Below the pieces are notes generated by a model. That model made no database searches and was not told where the DNA came from. It worked only from the letters and a program-made list of their open reading frames with translations. Position numbers and translations under genes: made by a program. Positions 9,157 through 17,394 of a stretch of 64,000 nt of DNA are shown here, in pieces (within the stretch, counting starts at the first letter, position 1; every line of letters starts with the position of its first letter). The stretch spans positions 1-64,000 of the forward strand of contig JAXLQJ010000035.1 in the NCBI GenBank assembly GCA_046331705.1, given 5' to 3'. The DNA comes from JADJOY01 sp046331705 [NCBI: bacterium]. GTDB lineage: Bacteria > JADJOY01.

Positions 9157-9431
9157 GGGCTTCTCCGTCGCGACTCACGATCGTGCGCGTTGCGCGGCTG
9201 GCGCCGCCCGCTCGACTCGTCGTCGCGCCACATCTTGTCCGGGGTGAATCGCGGATGTGAAGGCGACGAGCCGGCCAAGAGCGCGCTCAGCTCGGGCTTG
9301 CACGAGCCGCAATCGTCGCCCGCGCCGCAGCGGCGTGCCAGCTCGCCCAGGCTCGTGGCGCCGCGCTCGATCTCCGCGCGGATGCGCTGCTCCGTCAGTG
9401 CATGGCACGAGCAGACGACCACGTCGATCAC
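9153..9431 (-). CDS. bfd: Bacterioferritin-associated ferredoxin
   Basis: A 92-residue [2Fe-2S] protein. The cysteine pattern C7-x-C9 (VVVCSCHA) and C41-x2-C44 (DDCGSCKPE) is that of Bfd, which docks on bacterioferritin near the haem and passes electrons in to release ferric iron. Residues 1-60 match the Bfd domain. The last 30 are charged and probably disordered, longer than E. coli Bfd (64 residues). The start is GTG. The stop overlaps the bacterioferritin ATG, and the gene begins 21 bases after the porin gene, so all three share a transcript. In enteric bacteria and Pseudomonas, bfd is induced by iron starvation, which fits the Fur-like site upstream of this operon. Confidence 0.9.
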   Translation of the reverse strand: MIDVVVCSCHALTEQRIRAEIERGATSLGELARRCGAGDDCGSCKPELSALLAGSSPSHPRFTPDKMWRDDESSGRRQPRNAHDRESRRRSP

Positions 9432-9452
9432 CCGGACGCCGAGCTCGAATCG

Positions 9453-10745
9453 TCAGAACGCATAGCCCAACCCGACGTTGACGCGGTCCGGACGCTCGCC
9501 CTCGTCGTCGTCGCGGTTCTCGTAATCGAGCTTCGCCACCACCTGGGGGATCGGGAACCAGGCGAGGCCGACCCCGTGGATGGTCCACTCCGCCGCCGGA
9601 TCGCGCGCGAAGCCGCTCGGGATCTCGTCCTCGAGGTCGAGCCACGAGTAGCGGTAGTAGAGCATCAGGCGTTGCTCGGTGTCCGACACGAACCGCAACA
9701 GATCGTAGGCGGCCTCGACGTAGAAGCCCTGCTGGCGGGAGCCGATGGCGCTGCCCAAGAGCTCGCTCAGCGCGGCGGTGTCGTCGATCAGGACGATCGC
9801 GTATTCCGCCCGCAGATCGAAGCCCGCGCGAGCGAATCGGGCGTCCGCCTCGAGCACCGTGATCCGGGTATCCGGCAGGGCCACGATCTGGTCTGCTTCC
9901 TCATCCTCGCCTGTCTCGGCGCGCGCGATGACGCGTTCCTCCTCGCCCTCTTCCTCCTCGTCGGTCTCGCCGAGCTTCGCCGACTGATCGGCTTCGCCCG
10001 TGAAGAAGCTCGCGCCGACGCTCAAGCCGAGGGTCGGCGTCACGGTGACACGCCCCGCGATGCCGATGTCCTGGAAGCGCGCTTCCTCGCCTTGCTGGCG
10101 CAGACCGCGAATCCCTTGCGTGCCGGGATCGCCGAAGCGCAGATCGCCCGATCCGCCGACCAACGAGAGGCTGTCGTTGAGCTGCAGCTCATAGCTCAGC
10201 CATTCGAGCGGCTGTCCGGAGACGCTCACGCCGAGCTCGCGCCACGTGCTCGGGACCACGTAGAGATCCAAGTCCGGGCGCTCCACCGAGTAGAACGTGG
10301 TCGGCTCGTGCGTGAGATTCACGTAGCTCGCGGGCACCAGGAGCAGACCGCCGCGAAACGCCGTGCGCTGGAACGGACGAACCTCCAGGTAGGCCTGCTC
10401 CGCCTCGAACTCGTGCGCGTCCTCGAGCTCGAGCTCGGCGTGGAGCGAGACCCAATCGGTGAAGTCGTGCCCCAGGAAGAGCACCACGCGTTCGAGGTTG
10501 ATCTCGTCTTTCCCGCCCTCGAGATCGTTGTTGTAGAGCACCTCGCCGTAGGAGCCGAGGGTCGTGGCACCGAGCGCGCTCTCGACCGAGAGCGGCGAGG
10601 CTGCGTCATGGCCGCCCTCCGCCCCTGCGCGAGCCGAAGCAGCGAGCAACGACGCGAGGACGAGCCCCGACGTCAGCGCACGTCGGGAAGTGAAGCGCGC
10701 CGGCGTGGGCGCTGGACGGAGGGGCGTGGAACTCACGGATGACAT
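9453..10745 (-). CDS. Outer-membrane porin of the iron operon
   Basis: A 430-residue predicted beta-barrel with an N-terminal signal peptide ending near AASARAGAEG. Alternating hydrophobic strands run through the protein and it ends in the aromatic residue expected of an outer-membrane protein (LGYAF). An N-terminal GSYGEVLYN and the segment HDFTDWVSLHAELELEDA resemble porins annotated as siderophore or phosphate-selective porins; I cannot separate these. An acidic loop (ETDEEEEGEEE) may be surface-exposed. The ATG at 10745 was preferred to a TTG at 10757 because GGGAG lies five bases before it. It is the first gene of the operon, 15 bases downstream of a Fur-box-like site, so it is likely an iron-starvation uptake porin (inference). 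Confidence 0.7.
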   Translation of the reverse strand: MSSVSSTPLRPAPTPARFTSRRALTSGLVLASLLAASARAGAEGGHDAASPLSVESALGATTLGSYGEVLYNNDLEGGKDEINLERVVLFLGHDFTDWVSLHAELELEDAHEFEAEQAYLEVRPFQRTAFRGGLLLVPASYVNLTHEPTTFYSVERPDLDLYVVPSTWRELGVSVSGQPLEWLSYELQLNDSLSLVGGSGDLRFGDPGTQGIRGLRQQGEEARFQDIGIAGRVTVTPTLGLSVGASFFTGEADQSAKLGETDEEEEGEEERVIARAETGEDEEADQIVALPDTRITVLEADARFARAGFDLRAEYAIVLIDDTAALSELLGSAIGSRQQGFYVEAAYDLLRFVSDTEQRLMLYYRYSWLDLEDEIPSGFARDPAAEWTIHGVGLAWFPIPQVVAKLDYENRDDDEGERPDRVNVGLGYAF

Positions 10746-10750
10746 GGCGG

Positions 10751-10755
10751 CTCCC
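10751..10755 (-). promoter_or_regulatory. Ribosome binding site setting the porin start
   Basis: GGGAG on the minus strand ends five bases before the ATG at 10745 and favours it over the in-frame TTG at 10757. Confidence 0.6.
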
Positions 10756-10760
10756 AATTA

Positions 10761-10775
10761 TGATAACGATTCTCA
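10761..10775 (-). promoter_or_regulatory. Fur-box-like operator of the iron operon
   Basis: The 15-mer reads TGAGAATCGTTATCA on the minus strand. Compared with the 7-1-7 Fur consensus TGATAAT-N-ATTATCA it matches 12 of 14 positions. It lies 15 bases upstream of the porin ATG, in an AT-rich patch that stands out from the high-GC surroundings. The genes behind it (porin, bfd, bfr) are typical Fur targets. The same gap also faces the divergent VanZ-protease gene, so that gene could respond too. Confidence 0.65.
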
Positions 10776-10853
10776 AATTCGATATCATTCAAACGCATCG
10801 GCAGCGCAAGCGTCAAGCCCCGCTCTCGCCTGCACTGACGCTCCTCGGTTTCG

Positions 10854-13037
10854 ATGCGATCTTCTGCCTCGAACCGGCTCCTGCGTCGTCCGCGCCGCGT
10901 CACCTCGTCTCGTCCCATGTGCACCTCGATCGACGATCGGTCGCGAACCCTGCGCCGCTGGCTGCCCCCGTCGCTCTTCACCGCGTTCATCTGGCTCACG
11001 CTCCCCGCCGTCTCCGGCGTGCGTCGCTGGATCAAGAATCACGTCGGCGAGTGGCCCATCCGCTATCTCGCCACGACGCTCCTCGTCGCGGTCGGCGCCG
11101 TCGCCTGTCACCACTTTCTCCGGCGCGCCCGAGTCCGCGATCGTCGTTTCTGGCTTCAGATCGCCGTTCTCGCCGCGCTCTACGGCGTGAGCCTCGAGAT
11201 CTACGGTCACGAGGCCATCGAGCAGATGCATCTCTTCGAGTACGGCTTGCTCGCGGTGCTGGTGCTGCGCGCGCTGCCGGATCGCCTCACCGGCGCGCGC
11301 CGCCAGCTCGCGGCCGCGACGATCACGGCCTCCTTGGGCTTTCTCGACGAGTGCCTGCAGGGCCTGATCAACCACTACTACGAGCCGGCGCTGGCGACCC
11401 TGGTCCGCTGGTTCGACTCGACTCCCGACCAGATGAAGAACTTCTTCTTCATCCGCTTCTTCGACTGGCGCGACGTCCGCTTGAACGTGACCTCCGCGAT
11501 CCTGGGACTGTGGGCGTGGGCGCTGTGGCGCTCCGCGCCGAGCCCCGACTCGCGGGTCGCGCCGTTGCGGCGGAGCGCGACGATCGCGCTCTCGCTCGCC
11601 CTCGCCGTATCGCTCGCCGCGAGCACCGCCCGTGCCCGCGAGTTCCCGTACGGCCCGTTCACCGGGCCGGAGGAAACCGTCGCCACCAACGACGGCCACA
11701 TGCTGATTCATTTCACGCGCGAGGGCGCGGATGCCGTGGACGACAGGTTCGTCGCCTGGGGACGGGAATCGCTGGAGCTCGCTTGGGCGGAGTGGATCGG
11801 GCGCCTCGGCTGGCGCGCGCCCGCTTCCGACGCCGGCCAAGGGGGCGACGATCGCTACGACGTGTACCTGATGAGCTTCGGCAAGCCGGGAATCCCGGAC
11901 CCCAACCACTTCAATCGCGGCGTCACGTTTCCCGATGGCGGCATTCCCGGCGCGAGCCACATCCTGGTCAACGCCGACATCCGCGCCGGCGGCCGCCCCG
12001 ATTGGCATCCGCTCCAGGCGGTCTACTCGGAGCGCATCGTGCGCAGCGTCTTCGGACACGAGCTGATCCACGCGTGCCAGATGGCGTACGGGCCCGTCCT
12101 GGAAGGCTTCCTGAGCGAGAACTCCGCCACCTACCACCAGGTCGATCTCTACGGAATCCTGGAAAGCGACGACCCCAAGGATCGGCTCTTCGTGACGCTG
12201 CTCATGAGCGAGCGGTTCGCGATTCCCGCGTTCAGCGTCCACTCGCTGGTGCCGCTGCTCAACTACGTGCCGGCGTGGTCGAAGTACCTGGTCGACAGTC
12301 GCGGCGGCGATCGCACGATCTTGCGGCGGATCTACGAAGCGACCGATCTCGACACGTACGGCGGCAGCTTCGCCGCCACCGAGCGCGTGCTGGGCGAGAC
12401 CGGCGGCGATCTGGCCACCGATTTCCAGACCTATGCCGAGTGGAACTACAAGGTCGGGCCCCGCGCGGACGGCGACGGCTACGCTCTCGCGGAGCGATTC
12501 GCCTCGGTCTTCGGCAGCGTCAACGTGACGTTCGAGCACGACGCCGTCCCCGCCTCCGGCGAATCGGGCGCGCATTCCCCGCGGCCGTTGGCGTCGAACT
12601 ACGTGCGCTTCGCCGCCGATCCGGCGCACCGAGACGGTGTGTTTCGTTTCGACGGGCTCGCCGGGATGAAGTGGGGCCTGTCGATCCTGATGCGCGATGC
12701 CTCGACGCAGCGCTACGCGGTGACGCGCGTCGTCCTCGACGAGTCGCGCTCCGCGATCGAGATCCCGTTGCCCGACTGGAACGCCGCCGACGATCGCGTC
12801 GCGGTGATCTCCAATCTCTCGTTCAACGTGCTCCTGGGCGGGCCGATCGGCACCTACCGCTACGCGATCGACGCCTCCAAGGACGCGAGCGCGACACGCC
12901 ATGACGATGGCGGCTGCGGCACCCTGACTGACCCCAGCGCGGACCCAGCCGCTGTGCTCGTCACCGTCGCGCTGCTGCTCGCTGGCGCACGAGGTCCACG
13001 GCGAGCGCGCCGAGCGCCGCCAGATCCACCGCGCTGA
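10854..13037 (+). CDS. VanZ-like membrane domain fused to a secreted metalloprotease-like domain
   Basis: A 727-residue chimera. Residues 35-235 hold several membrane helices with VanZ-like signatures (YGVSLEIYGHEAIEQMHLFEYG, GFLDECLQ, FFDWRDVRLN). A further hydrophobic segment near 240-260 (IALSLALAVSLAAS) looks like an internal signal sequence ending in ARA. It is followed by a 430-residue extracytoplasmic part with H402-E-L-I-H406 in VFGHELIHACQM, a zinc HExxH site, in a context like the MXAN_6640-type putative metalloproteases. The C-terminus (GCGTLTDP, a hydrophobic stretch, then RRARR) resembles a Cys-containing sorting tail. The start may be ATG 10854 or 10917. The last 77 bases overlap the convergent glycerate kinase gene. 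The frame is continuous, so this is a real fusion unless a sequencing error removed a stop. Confidence 0.7.
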   Translation: MRSSASNRLLRRPRRVTSSRPMCTSIDDRSRTLRRWLPPSLFTAFIWLTLPAVSGVRRWIKNHVGEWPIRYLATTLLVAVGAVACHHFLRRARVRDRRFWLQIAVLAALYGVSLEIYGHEAIEQMHLFEYGLLAVLVLRALPDRLTGARRQLAAATITASLGFLDECLQGLINHYYEPALATLVRWFDSTPDQMKNFFFIRFFDWRDVRLNVTSAILGLWAWALWRSAPSPDSRVAPLRRSATIALSLALAVSLAASTARAREFPYGPFTGPEETVATNDGHMLIHFTREGADAVDDRFVAWGRESLELAWAEWIGRLGWRAPASDAGQGGDDRYDVYLMSFGKPGIPDPNHFNRGVTFPDGGIPGASHILVNADIRAGGRPDWHPLQAVYSERIVRSVFGHELIHACQMAYGPVLEGFLSENSATYHQVDLYGILESDDPKDRLFVTLLMSERFAIPAFSVHSLVPLLNYVPAWSKYLVDSRGGDRTILRRIYEATDLDTYGGSFAATERVLGETGGDLATDFQTYAEWNYKVGPRADGDGYALAERFASVFGSVNVTFEHDAVPASGESGAHSPRPLASNYVRFAADPAHRDGVFRFDGLAGMKWGLSILMRDASTQRYAVTRVVLDESRSAIEIPLPDWNAADDRVAVISNLSFNVLLGGPIGTYRYAIDASKDASATRHDDGGCGTLTDPSADPAAVLVTVALLLAGARGPRRARRAPPDPPR

Positions 13038-14091
13038 GGCGCGCGCCGCTGGCGCGCTTCAGGTCCGACCCCGAGAGGACGTGGACGACGGCGCCGTGGC
13101 CGGTCCCGCCGCTCACATCCTCGCCACACGCGAGGATCGTGGGAATCCCGAGCTTCGCGGCGCGCGTCGCCACGACCAGCGGCAGCTTGCCGGGCATGGT
13201 GGACCCGTCGAAGCGGCCCTCGCCGGTGACCACGAGATCCACACCGGTGACGAGCGGTTCGAACGAGATGGCGTCCAGGACACAGGTCGCGCCGAGCTCG
13301 AGACGCGCGCCCGCGAATGCGAGCGCCGCGGCCCCCAGCCCACCTGCCGCCCCGGCGCTCTCGACGTCCAGGACGCGCACGCCGAGCTCACGCTGGATCA
13401 CCGCGCCGAACCTTGCGAGCCCCTCCTCCAATCGCTCGACGGCTTCCGGGCCAGCGCCCTTTTGCGGACCGAAGACCCGCGCGGCACCGCGCTCGCCGAC
13501 CAGCGGGTTGCCCACGTCGCACCACGCGTCCACGCGCAGCCCGGCAAGACGCGAATCGCGTGCGGCCGAGTCGATCGCCGCGACCTCGACGAGCGCTCCA
13601 CCTCCCGGATCGATCTCGCGGCCGCGCCGATCGAGGAGCCGGAAGCCGAGCGCCTGCGCGAACCCCGCGCCGCCATCCACCGTGACGCTGCCCCCCAGCG
13701 CGAGCCAGAGCCGCTCGCAGCCGCCGTCGAGCGCCGCGCGGACCAGCTCGCCGACACCGCGGGACGACGCCCGCAGCGGGTCGCGCTCGCCAGGCGCGAG
13801 CAGCGCATGCCCGATCGCCGCTGCCGACTCGATCAGTGCCGTGCCGTCGGCGAGGACCGCCCACGGCGCCTCGACGGCCCGACCGAGCGGATCTGCGACA
13901 CACGCACGGCGGCGCTCGCCCGCCACTCGGGCGAGCACCGCGTCGAGCGTGCCCTCGCCTCCGTCCGCCACCTCGACGACGCTCACCTCGGCATCCGGCG
14001 CCGCGCCGCGCACGCCCGACGCGAGCGCAGCTCCCGCCTCGCGCGACGAGAAGGCGCCGCGCCACTTGTCGGTCGCGACCACCAGGCGCAC
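12961..14091 (-). CDS. Glycerate kinase (GlxK/GarK family)
   Basis: A 376-residue class II glycerate kinase (PF02595). The N-terminus DKWRGAFSSREA is the family's phosphate-binding start (normally D-x-F/W-K-GS). The motifs VADGGEGT, ALGGSVTVDGGAGFAQALG and VVTGEGRFDGST are all present. The enzyme phosphorylates D-glycerate to 2- or 3-phosphoglycerate using ATP, linking glyoxylate or sugar-acid catabolism to glycolysis. The start is GTG with a weak Shine-Dalgarno, 14 bases after the secreted protein gene upstream, so the two may be co-transcribed. Its 3' end overlaps the convergent VanZ-protease gene by 77 bases. No glyoxylate carboligase or tartronate reductase gene is nearby. Confidence 0.9.
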   Translation of the reverse strand: MRLVVATDKWRGAFSSREAGAALASGVRGAAPDAEVSVVEVADGGEGTLDAVLARVAGERRRACVADPLGRAVEAPWAVLADGTALIESAAAIGHALLAPGERDPLRASSRGVGELVRAALDGGCERLWLALGGSVTVDGGAGFAQALGFRLLDRRGREIDPGGGALVEVAAIDSAARDSRLAGLRVDAWCDVGNPLVGERGAARVFGPQKGAGPEAVERLEEGLARFGAVIQRELGVRVLDVESAGAAGGLGAAALAFAGARLELGATCVLDAISFEPLVTGVDLVVTGEGRFDGSTMPGKLPLVVATRAAKLGIPTILACGEDVSGGTGHGAVVHVLSGSDLKRASGARLSAVDLAALGALAVDLVRQRAAARR

Positions 14092-14105
14092 GGCGGACCG
14101 ACGAC

Positions 14106-15491
14106 CTAGCGGCGCGAGGCCGTGACCAGCAACGGCTTGCTGCGCAACTCGAGGAAGCGCCGCTCCATGCCGCGCTCGTATCCGTTCACGATGTAGATCT
14201 CGCCGAGCGTCTTGTACGAGCCCGCGGTCGCCCCCTCGAAATGCGAGAACTCGAAGCCGACGTTGGGCGTCTGACCGAGCTCCGCCTCCGGCGCGTCGGC
14301 GGCGGTGGCGTCGTCGACGTAGTAGAGGCCGCGCTCAACGGTCTTGAGACGCGGATCGAGCACGAGCACCCGCGAGATCAGCGCCGCGTCGTTCTTGGAA
14401 AGCACCAGCCAATCGGTGTCGCCCAGATCGAGCGCACGCTCCGCCGGTGACATGACGCCGTCGATGGCGACCGGGGTCGGGTTTCGCGAGCTCGTGAAGG
14501 ACCAGCCGTCGAGCGCGCGGCGGAAATCCACCGAGGTGCGGATCGCGATGTCCTTCATGAAGAAGCCGGGCTCGAACGGCACCACCACGTACGCCGGCAG
14601 GAACACGGCGTTGTCGTAGTAGACGGTGTCGAGGAGATAGTCCGAGCGCTCGAGGCCGAGCCCGGTGTCGAGCCGGTTGCGCACCCGCCGGATGACCCGC
14701 ACCGGCCCCTCCCGGTAGCCCACCGGCACCGATTGGAGCTGCTCCTCGTTCACCTTCCATTCCACCAAGCCCAGCACGAAGAGTGCCCGCACCCGGACCT
14801 TGAACCGATCCAGCAGGTTGGCGCTCGGCTGGCCGCGGGCATCGCGCAGCGTGAAGTTGGACCACGAGATCGGCACCGCCGTGGAGATGCTCGCGAAGTA
14901 GTTGGTGGCGCTGACCGTGTCGGTTTGCGCGTCGAGGCGCACGTAGCTCTGGTCGCTGCGCGGCGGGTCCGCATCGAAGGACGCGAGGTAGGCGTAGGCG
15001 ACGTCGCCGGTGACCGGATCGCTGACCTCGAGCTCGACGGTGGTACGCGCGCGGGGTGGGTTGGTGGCAGCGCGCGCCCCCGCGTCGCGGGCCATGAAGA
15101 CGAGCTCGTCGTTGGCATCCAGCGCACCGTCGTCGGAGTCCGGATGCGCGTACGCGCCGAGCGTGTACACCCACGGCGCGTCGCCAGGCTCGGTCCCCTC
15201 GCGCTCGTCGACCTGGAACGGGATCGGCGCGAGCCCCGCGGGTCCGACAGCGAAGAGCGCGAGCCTCGCGATCGGTTGCCCTAGCAACGGCGCGAGGCGC
15301 GCGCCCTGAGTCGTCACCGCATCGAAGAGCCGCGACGCGGGTAGACCGATCGACGCTGGCGCGGCGTGCGCGCTCGCGGCGCGCGCCGCCGGCGCCGGCC
15401 ACGCGAGCGTCACCGCGAGCGCGCCGAGCGCGGACGCCGAGCGGATCCAGCGATGGTGAGCCAAGCGGATGCGACGCTGTGTCGACGACAT
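14106..15491 (-). CDS. Secreted protein of unknown function
   Basis: A 461-residue exported protein that I do not recognise. The start at 15491 gives a clean signal peptide (basic MSSTQRRIRLAHHRW, hydrophobic SALGALAVTLAW, ending PAARAASA). A longer frame to 15653 adds a proline-rich, unlikely leader and overlaps the divergent gene. The mature part begins with a domain reading IARLALFAVGPAGLAPIPFQVDE, which recurs in uncharacterised secreted proteins, then strand-rich sequence with VYTLGAYAHPDSDDGALDANDELVFMA. There are no obvious catalytic motifs, repeats or cysteines. Glycerate kinase follows after 14 bases. A beta-sandwich periplasmic or surface role is likely, but nothing more can be said. 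Confidence 0.65.
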   Translation of the reverse strand: MSSTQRRIRLAHHRWIRSASALGALAVTLAWPAPAARAASAHAAPASIGLPASRLFDAVTTQGARLAPLLGQPIARLALFAVGPAGLAPIPFQVDEREGTEPGDAPWVYTLGAYAHPDSDDGALDANDELVFMARDAGARAATNPPRARTTVELEVSDPVTGDVAYAYLASFDADPPRSDQSYVRLDAQTDTVSATNYFASISTAVPISWSNFTLRDARGQPSANLLDRFKVRVRALFVLGLVEWKVNEEQLQSVPVGYREGPVRVIRRVRNRLDTGLGLERSDYLLDTVYYDNAVFLPAYVVVPFEPGFFMKDIAIRTSVDFRRALDGWSFTSSRNPTPVAIDGVMSPAERALDLGDTDWLVLSKNDAALISRVLVLDPRLKTVERGLYYVDDATAADAPEAELGQTPNVGFEFSHFEGATAGSYKTLGEIYIVNGYERGMERRFLELRSKPLLVTASRR

Positions 15492-15651
15492 GGGACGTAC
15501 GACGCCGAGCGACTGCGCTTGGGGGGCACGAGGGATATAGCGACGCCGACGAACCGCCGCAAGCGGCGCCGGCGGCGGCGGCAGGCGCTTGCCCTCGAAC
15601 TCCTCGGTCGAACGTACTATCTGTTGAACCTCGCTCCCCGAGCTCACGGCC

Positions 15652-17352
15652 ATGAGTCCAACCCGCGACGGATCGGTGACATCGACGGCACGCGACGCGG
15701 CGCCACCGAGGCGCGGGCGCTGCGTCCTGGCGTTGCTCGCGATCTTGCTGCCGCTCTACGGACTCGGGCTCGGCGCGGCTCCGCTCTTCGATCGCGACGA
15801 GGCCTTCTACATCGAGTCGGCGCGCGAGATGGCGGGCCGCGGCAACTGGCTCACGCCGTGGTTCAACGACCAGGCGCGCTTCGACAAGCCCATCCTCTAC
15901 TACTGGTCGCAGCTCGCGAGCCGCGCGGCCCTCGGCGAGAGCGAGGTGGCCGCGCGCGTGCCCTCGGCGCTGGCGCTGCTCGTCCTGAGCCTGGGGATCT
16001 TCGCCGCGGTCGAGGGGATCGCCGGCACGCGGGCCGCGTTCATCGCGGCGCTGCTGGTCGGAATCAGCGGCGAGTCGCTGGCGCTCGGCAGGCTCGGGAT
16101 CCCCGACGCGACATTCGCGCTCTTCCTGACCGCCTCGTGGCTGACGGCGTTCGCGTGGGTGGAGGGAATCCTGGAGCGGAGGTCGGGCGCGACTGCGCTC
16201 GCGGTGTTCTTGGCGCTGGCGGTGCTCACCAAGGGAGTCGTCGCGCCGGTGCTGCTGGGCCTCGCCCTCGCCGGCCAGCGGCTGTGGTGCGGACCCTTCC
16301 GTCGCGCGCCCGATCGAGCCGCGATCCTGCGCGTGACCCTCGTCGGCGCGGCGGTGGCGGCGCCCTGGTTCGTGGCCGAGACCATCCTCGAAGGCTGGGA
16401 GTTCCCCAAGGTCTTCTTCTTCAAGCACCACCTGGAACGATTCGTCAGCGGGCTACCGGGCCACGACAAGCCGTGGTGGTACTTCGCGACCAACGTGCCG
16501 TTCCTCTTCCTGCCGGCGATCCTCCACCTTCCGGCCAGCTGGCGAAGCGCGCGGCGCGCGCGCGGCGGCGCCGAGGCGGCGATCGCGGAGCGGTTCGCGC
16601 GGATGGCGCTGGTCTGGTTCGCGACCGTGCTGATCTTCTTCTCGCTGTCGAAGGGGAAGCTCGCCAACTACGTCTTTCCGGCGCTGCCCGCGGCGGCGAT
16701 CGCCGCGGCGCTCGAGATCGACGCCCGCTGGTCGGGGCGGCGCTCGCTGGGGCGGAGCGAGCACGTGGCGGTGGGCGTGCTCGGGCTCTGCGCCATCGCG
16801 TGCCTGCTGCTGTCCGGATCCATCGGGCACGCCGTGGCCTCGCTCCTCGACGAAGAAACGCGCGCGCAGTTTCCCGAGCTCGGCTGGGTGCCGCTGGCGC
16901 CGTCTTTCGTTCTCGCCACGCTCGCCACACTCGCGGCGCGGGCCTTGGGGCGCCGTGACGCGCGACGCTTCTTCGCGCTCGCCGGCGCGGCATTCACGAC
17001 GTTCGCGCTCTTCATCGCGCTCTTCGCCATGCCGGCCTTCGGCGAGCAGATGCACGGCGACACCCGCGACGTGGCGCGCCGCATCGGCACCGCACTCGCG
17101 CACCAGCCCGGTCGCATTCTCCAGTACCGGTTCTTCCGGCCCACGATGGTCTATTACGCCCGCCATCCGATCTCGACCACCAAGGATCGCGCGGTGCTCG
17201 AGGCGGAGCTCGCGAACCCCGCGCCGCTCTTCATCGCCACGCTGCGCAAGCACCTCGCCCGCGAGCCCATCCCCGGCGTGACCGAGATCGGCGGATCGAG
17301 CCGGTTCGTGGTGCTCGCCAACCCCGCCGCCGTCGCGACGCTCCCGCCCTGA
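15652..17352 (+). CDS. Polytopic glycosyltransferase of the ArnT/PMT (GT83/GT39) type
   Basis: A 566-residue inner-membrane protein with about 11-12 hydrophobic helices. The first periplasmic loop carries FDRDEAFYIESAREM and RFDKPILYYW, the Asp-Glu pair and DKPPL-like motif of ArnT and related dolichyl/undecaprenyl-phosphate-sugar transferases. These enzymes take a sugar from a polyprenyl-phosphate carrier and attach it to lipid A, another glycan or protein in the periplasm. The C-terminal part has a small soluble domain (RILQYRFFRPTMVYY). The upstream 160 bases are shared with the divergent secreted-protein gene. A TMTC-like gene converges on it 42 bases downstream. Sugar and acceptor are unknown; arn synthesis genes are absent, so calling it arnT would be unjustified. 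Confidence 0.8.
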   Translation: MSPTRDGSVTSTARDAAPPRRGRCVLALLAILLPLYGLGLGAAPLFDRDEAFYIESAREMAGRGNWLTPWFNDQARFDKPILYYWSQLASRAALGESEVAARVPSALALLVLSLGIFAAVEGIAGTRAAFIAALLVGISGESLALGRLGIPDATFALFLTASWLTAFAWVEGILERRSGATALAVFLALAVLTKGVVAPVLLGLALAGQRLWCGPFRRAPDRAAILRVTLVGAAVAAPWFVAETILEGWEFPKVFFFKHHLERFVSGLPGHDKPWWYFATNVPFLFLPAILHLPASWRSARRARGGAEAAIAERFARMALVWFATVLIFFSLSKGKLANYVFPALPAAAIAAALEIDARWSGRRSLGRSEHVAVGVLGLCAIACLLLSGSIGHAVASLLDEETRAQFPELGWVPLAPSFVLATLATLAARALGRRDARRFFALAGAAFTTFALFIALFAMPAFGEQMHGDTRDVARRIGTALAHQPGRILQYRFFRPTMVYYARHPISTTKDRAVLEAELANPAPLFIATLRKHLAREPIPGVTEIGGSSRFVVLANPAAVATLPP

Positions 17353-17394
17353 CCCAGCCCAACGGTGGCGCCGGTCTCGGCGCCGCGACGAGCA

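Noticed and set aside
15652-17352. Naming the ArnT-like gene arnT
   Set aside because: No L-Ara4N synthesis genes are present and the family is broad, so the symbol would overstate the evidence.
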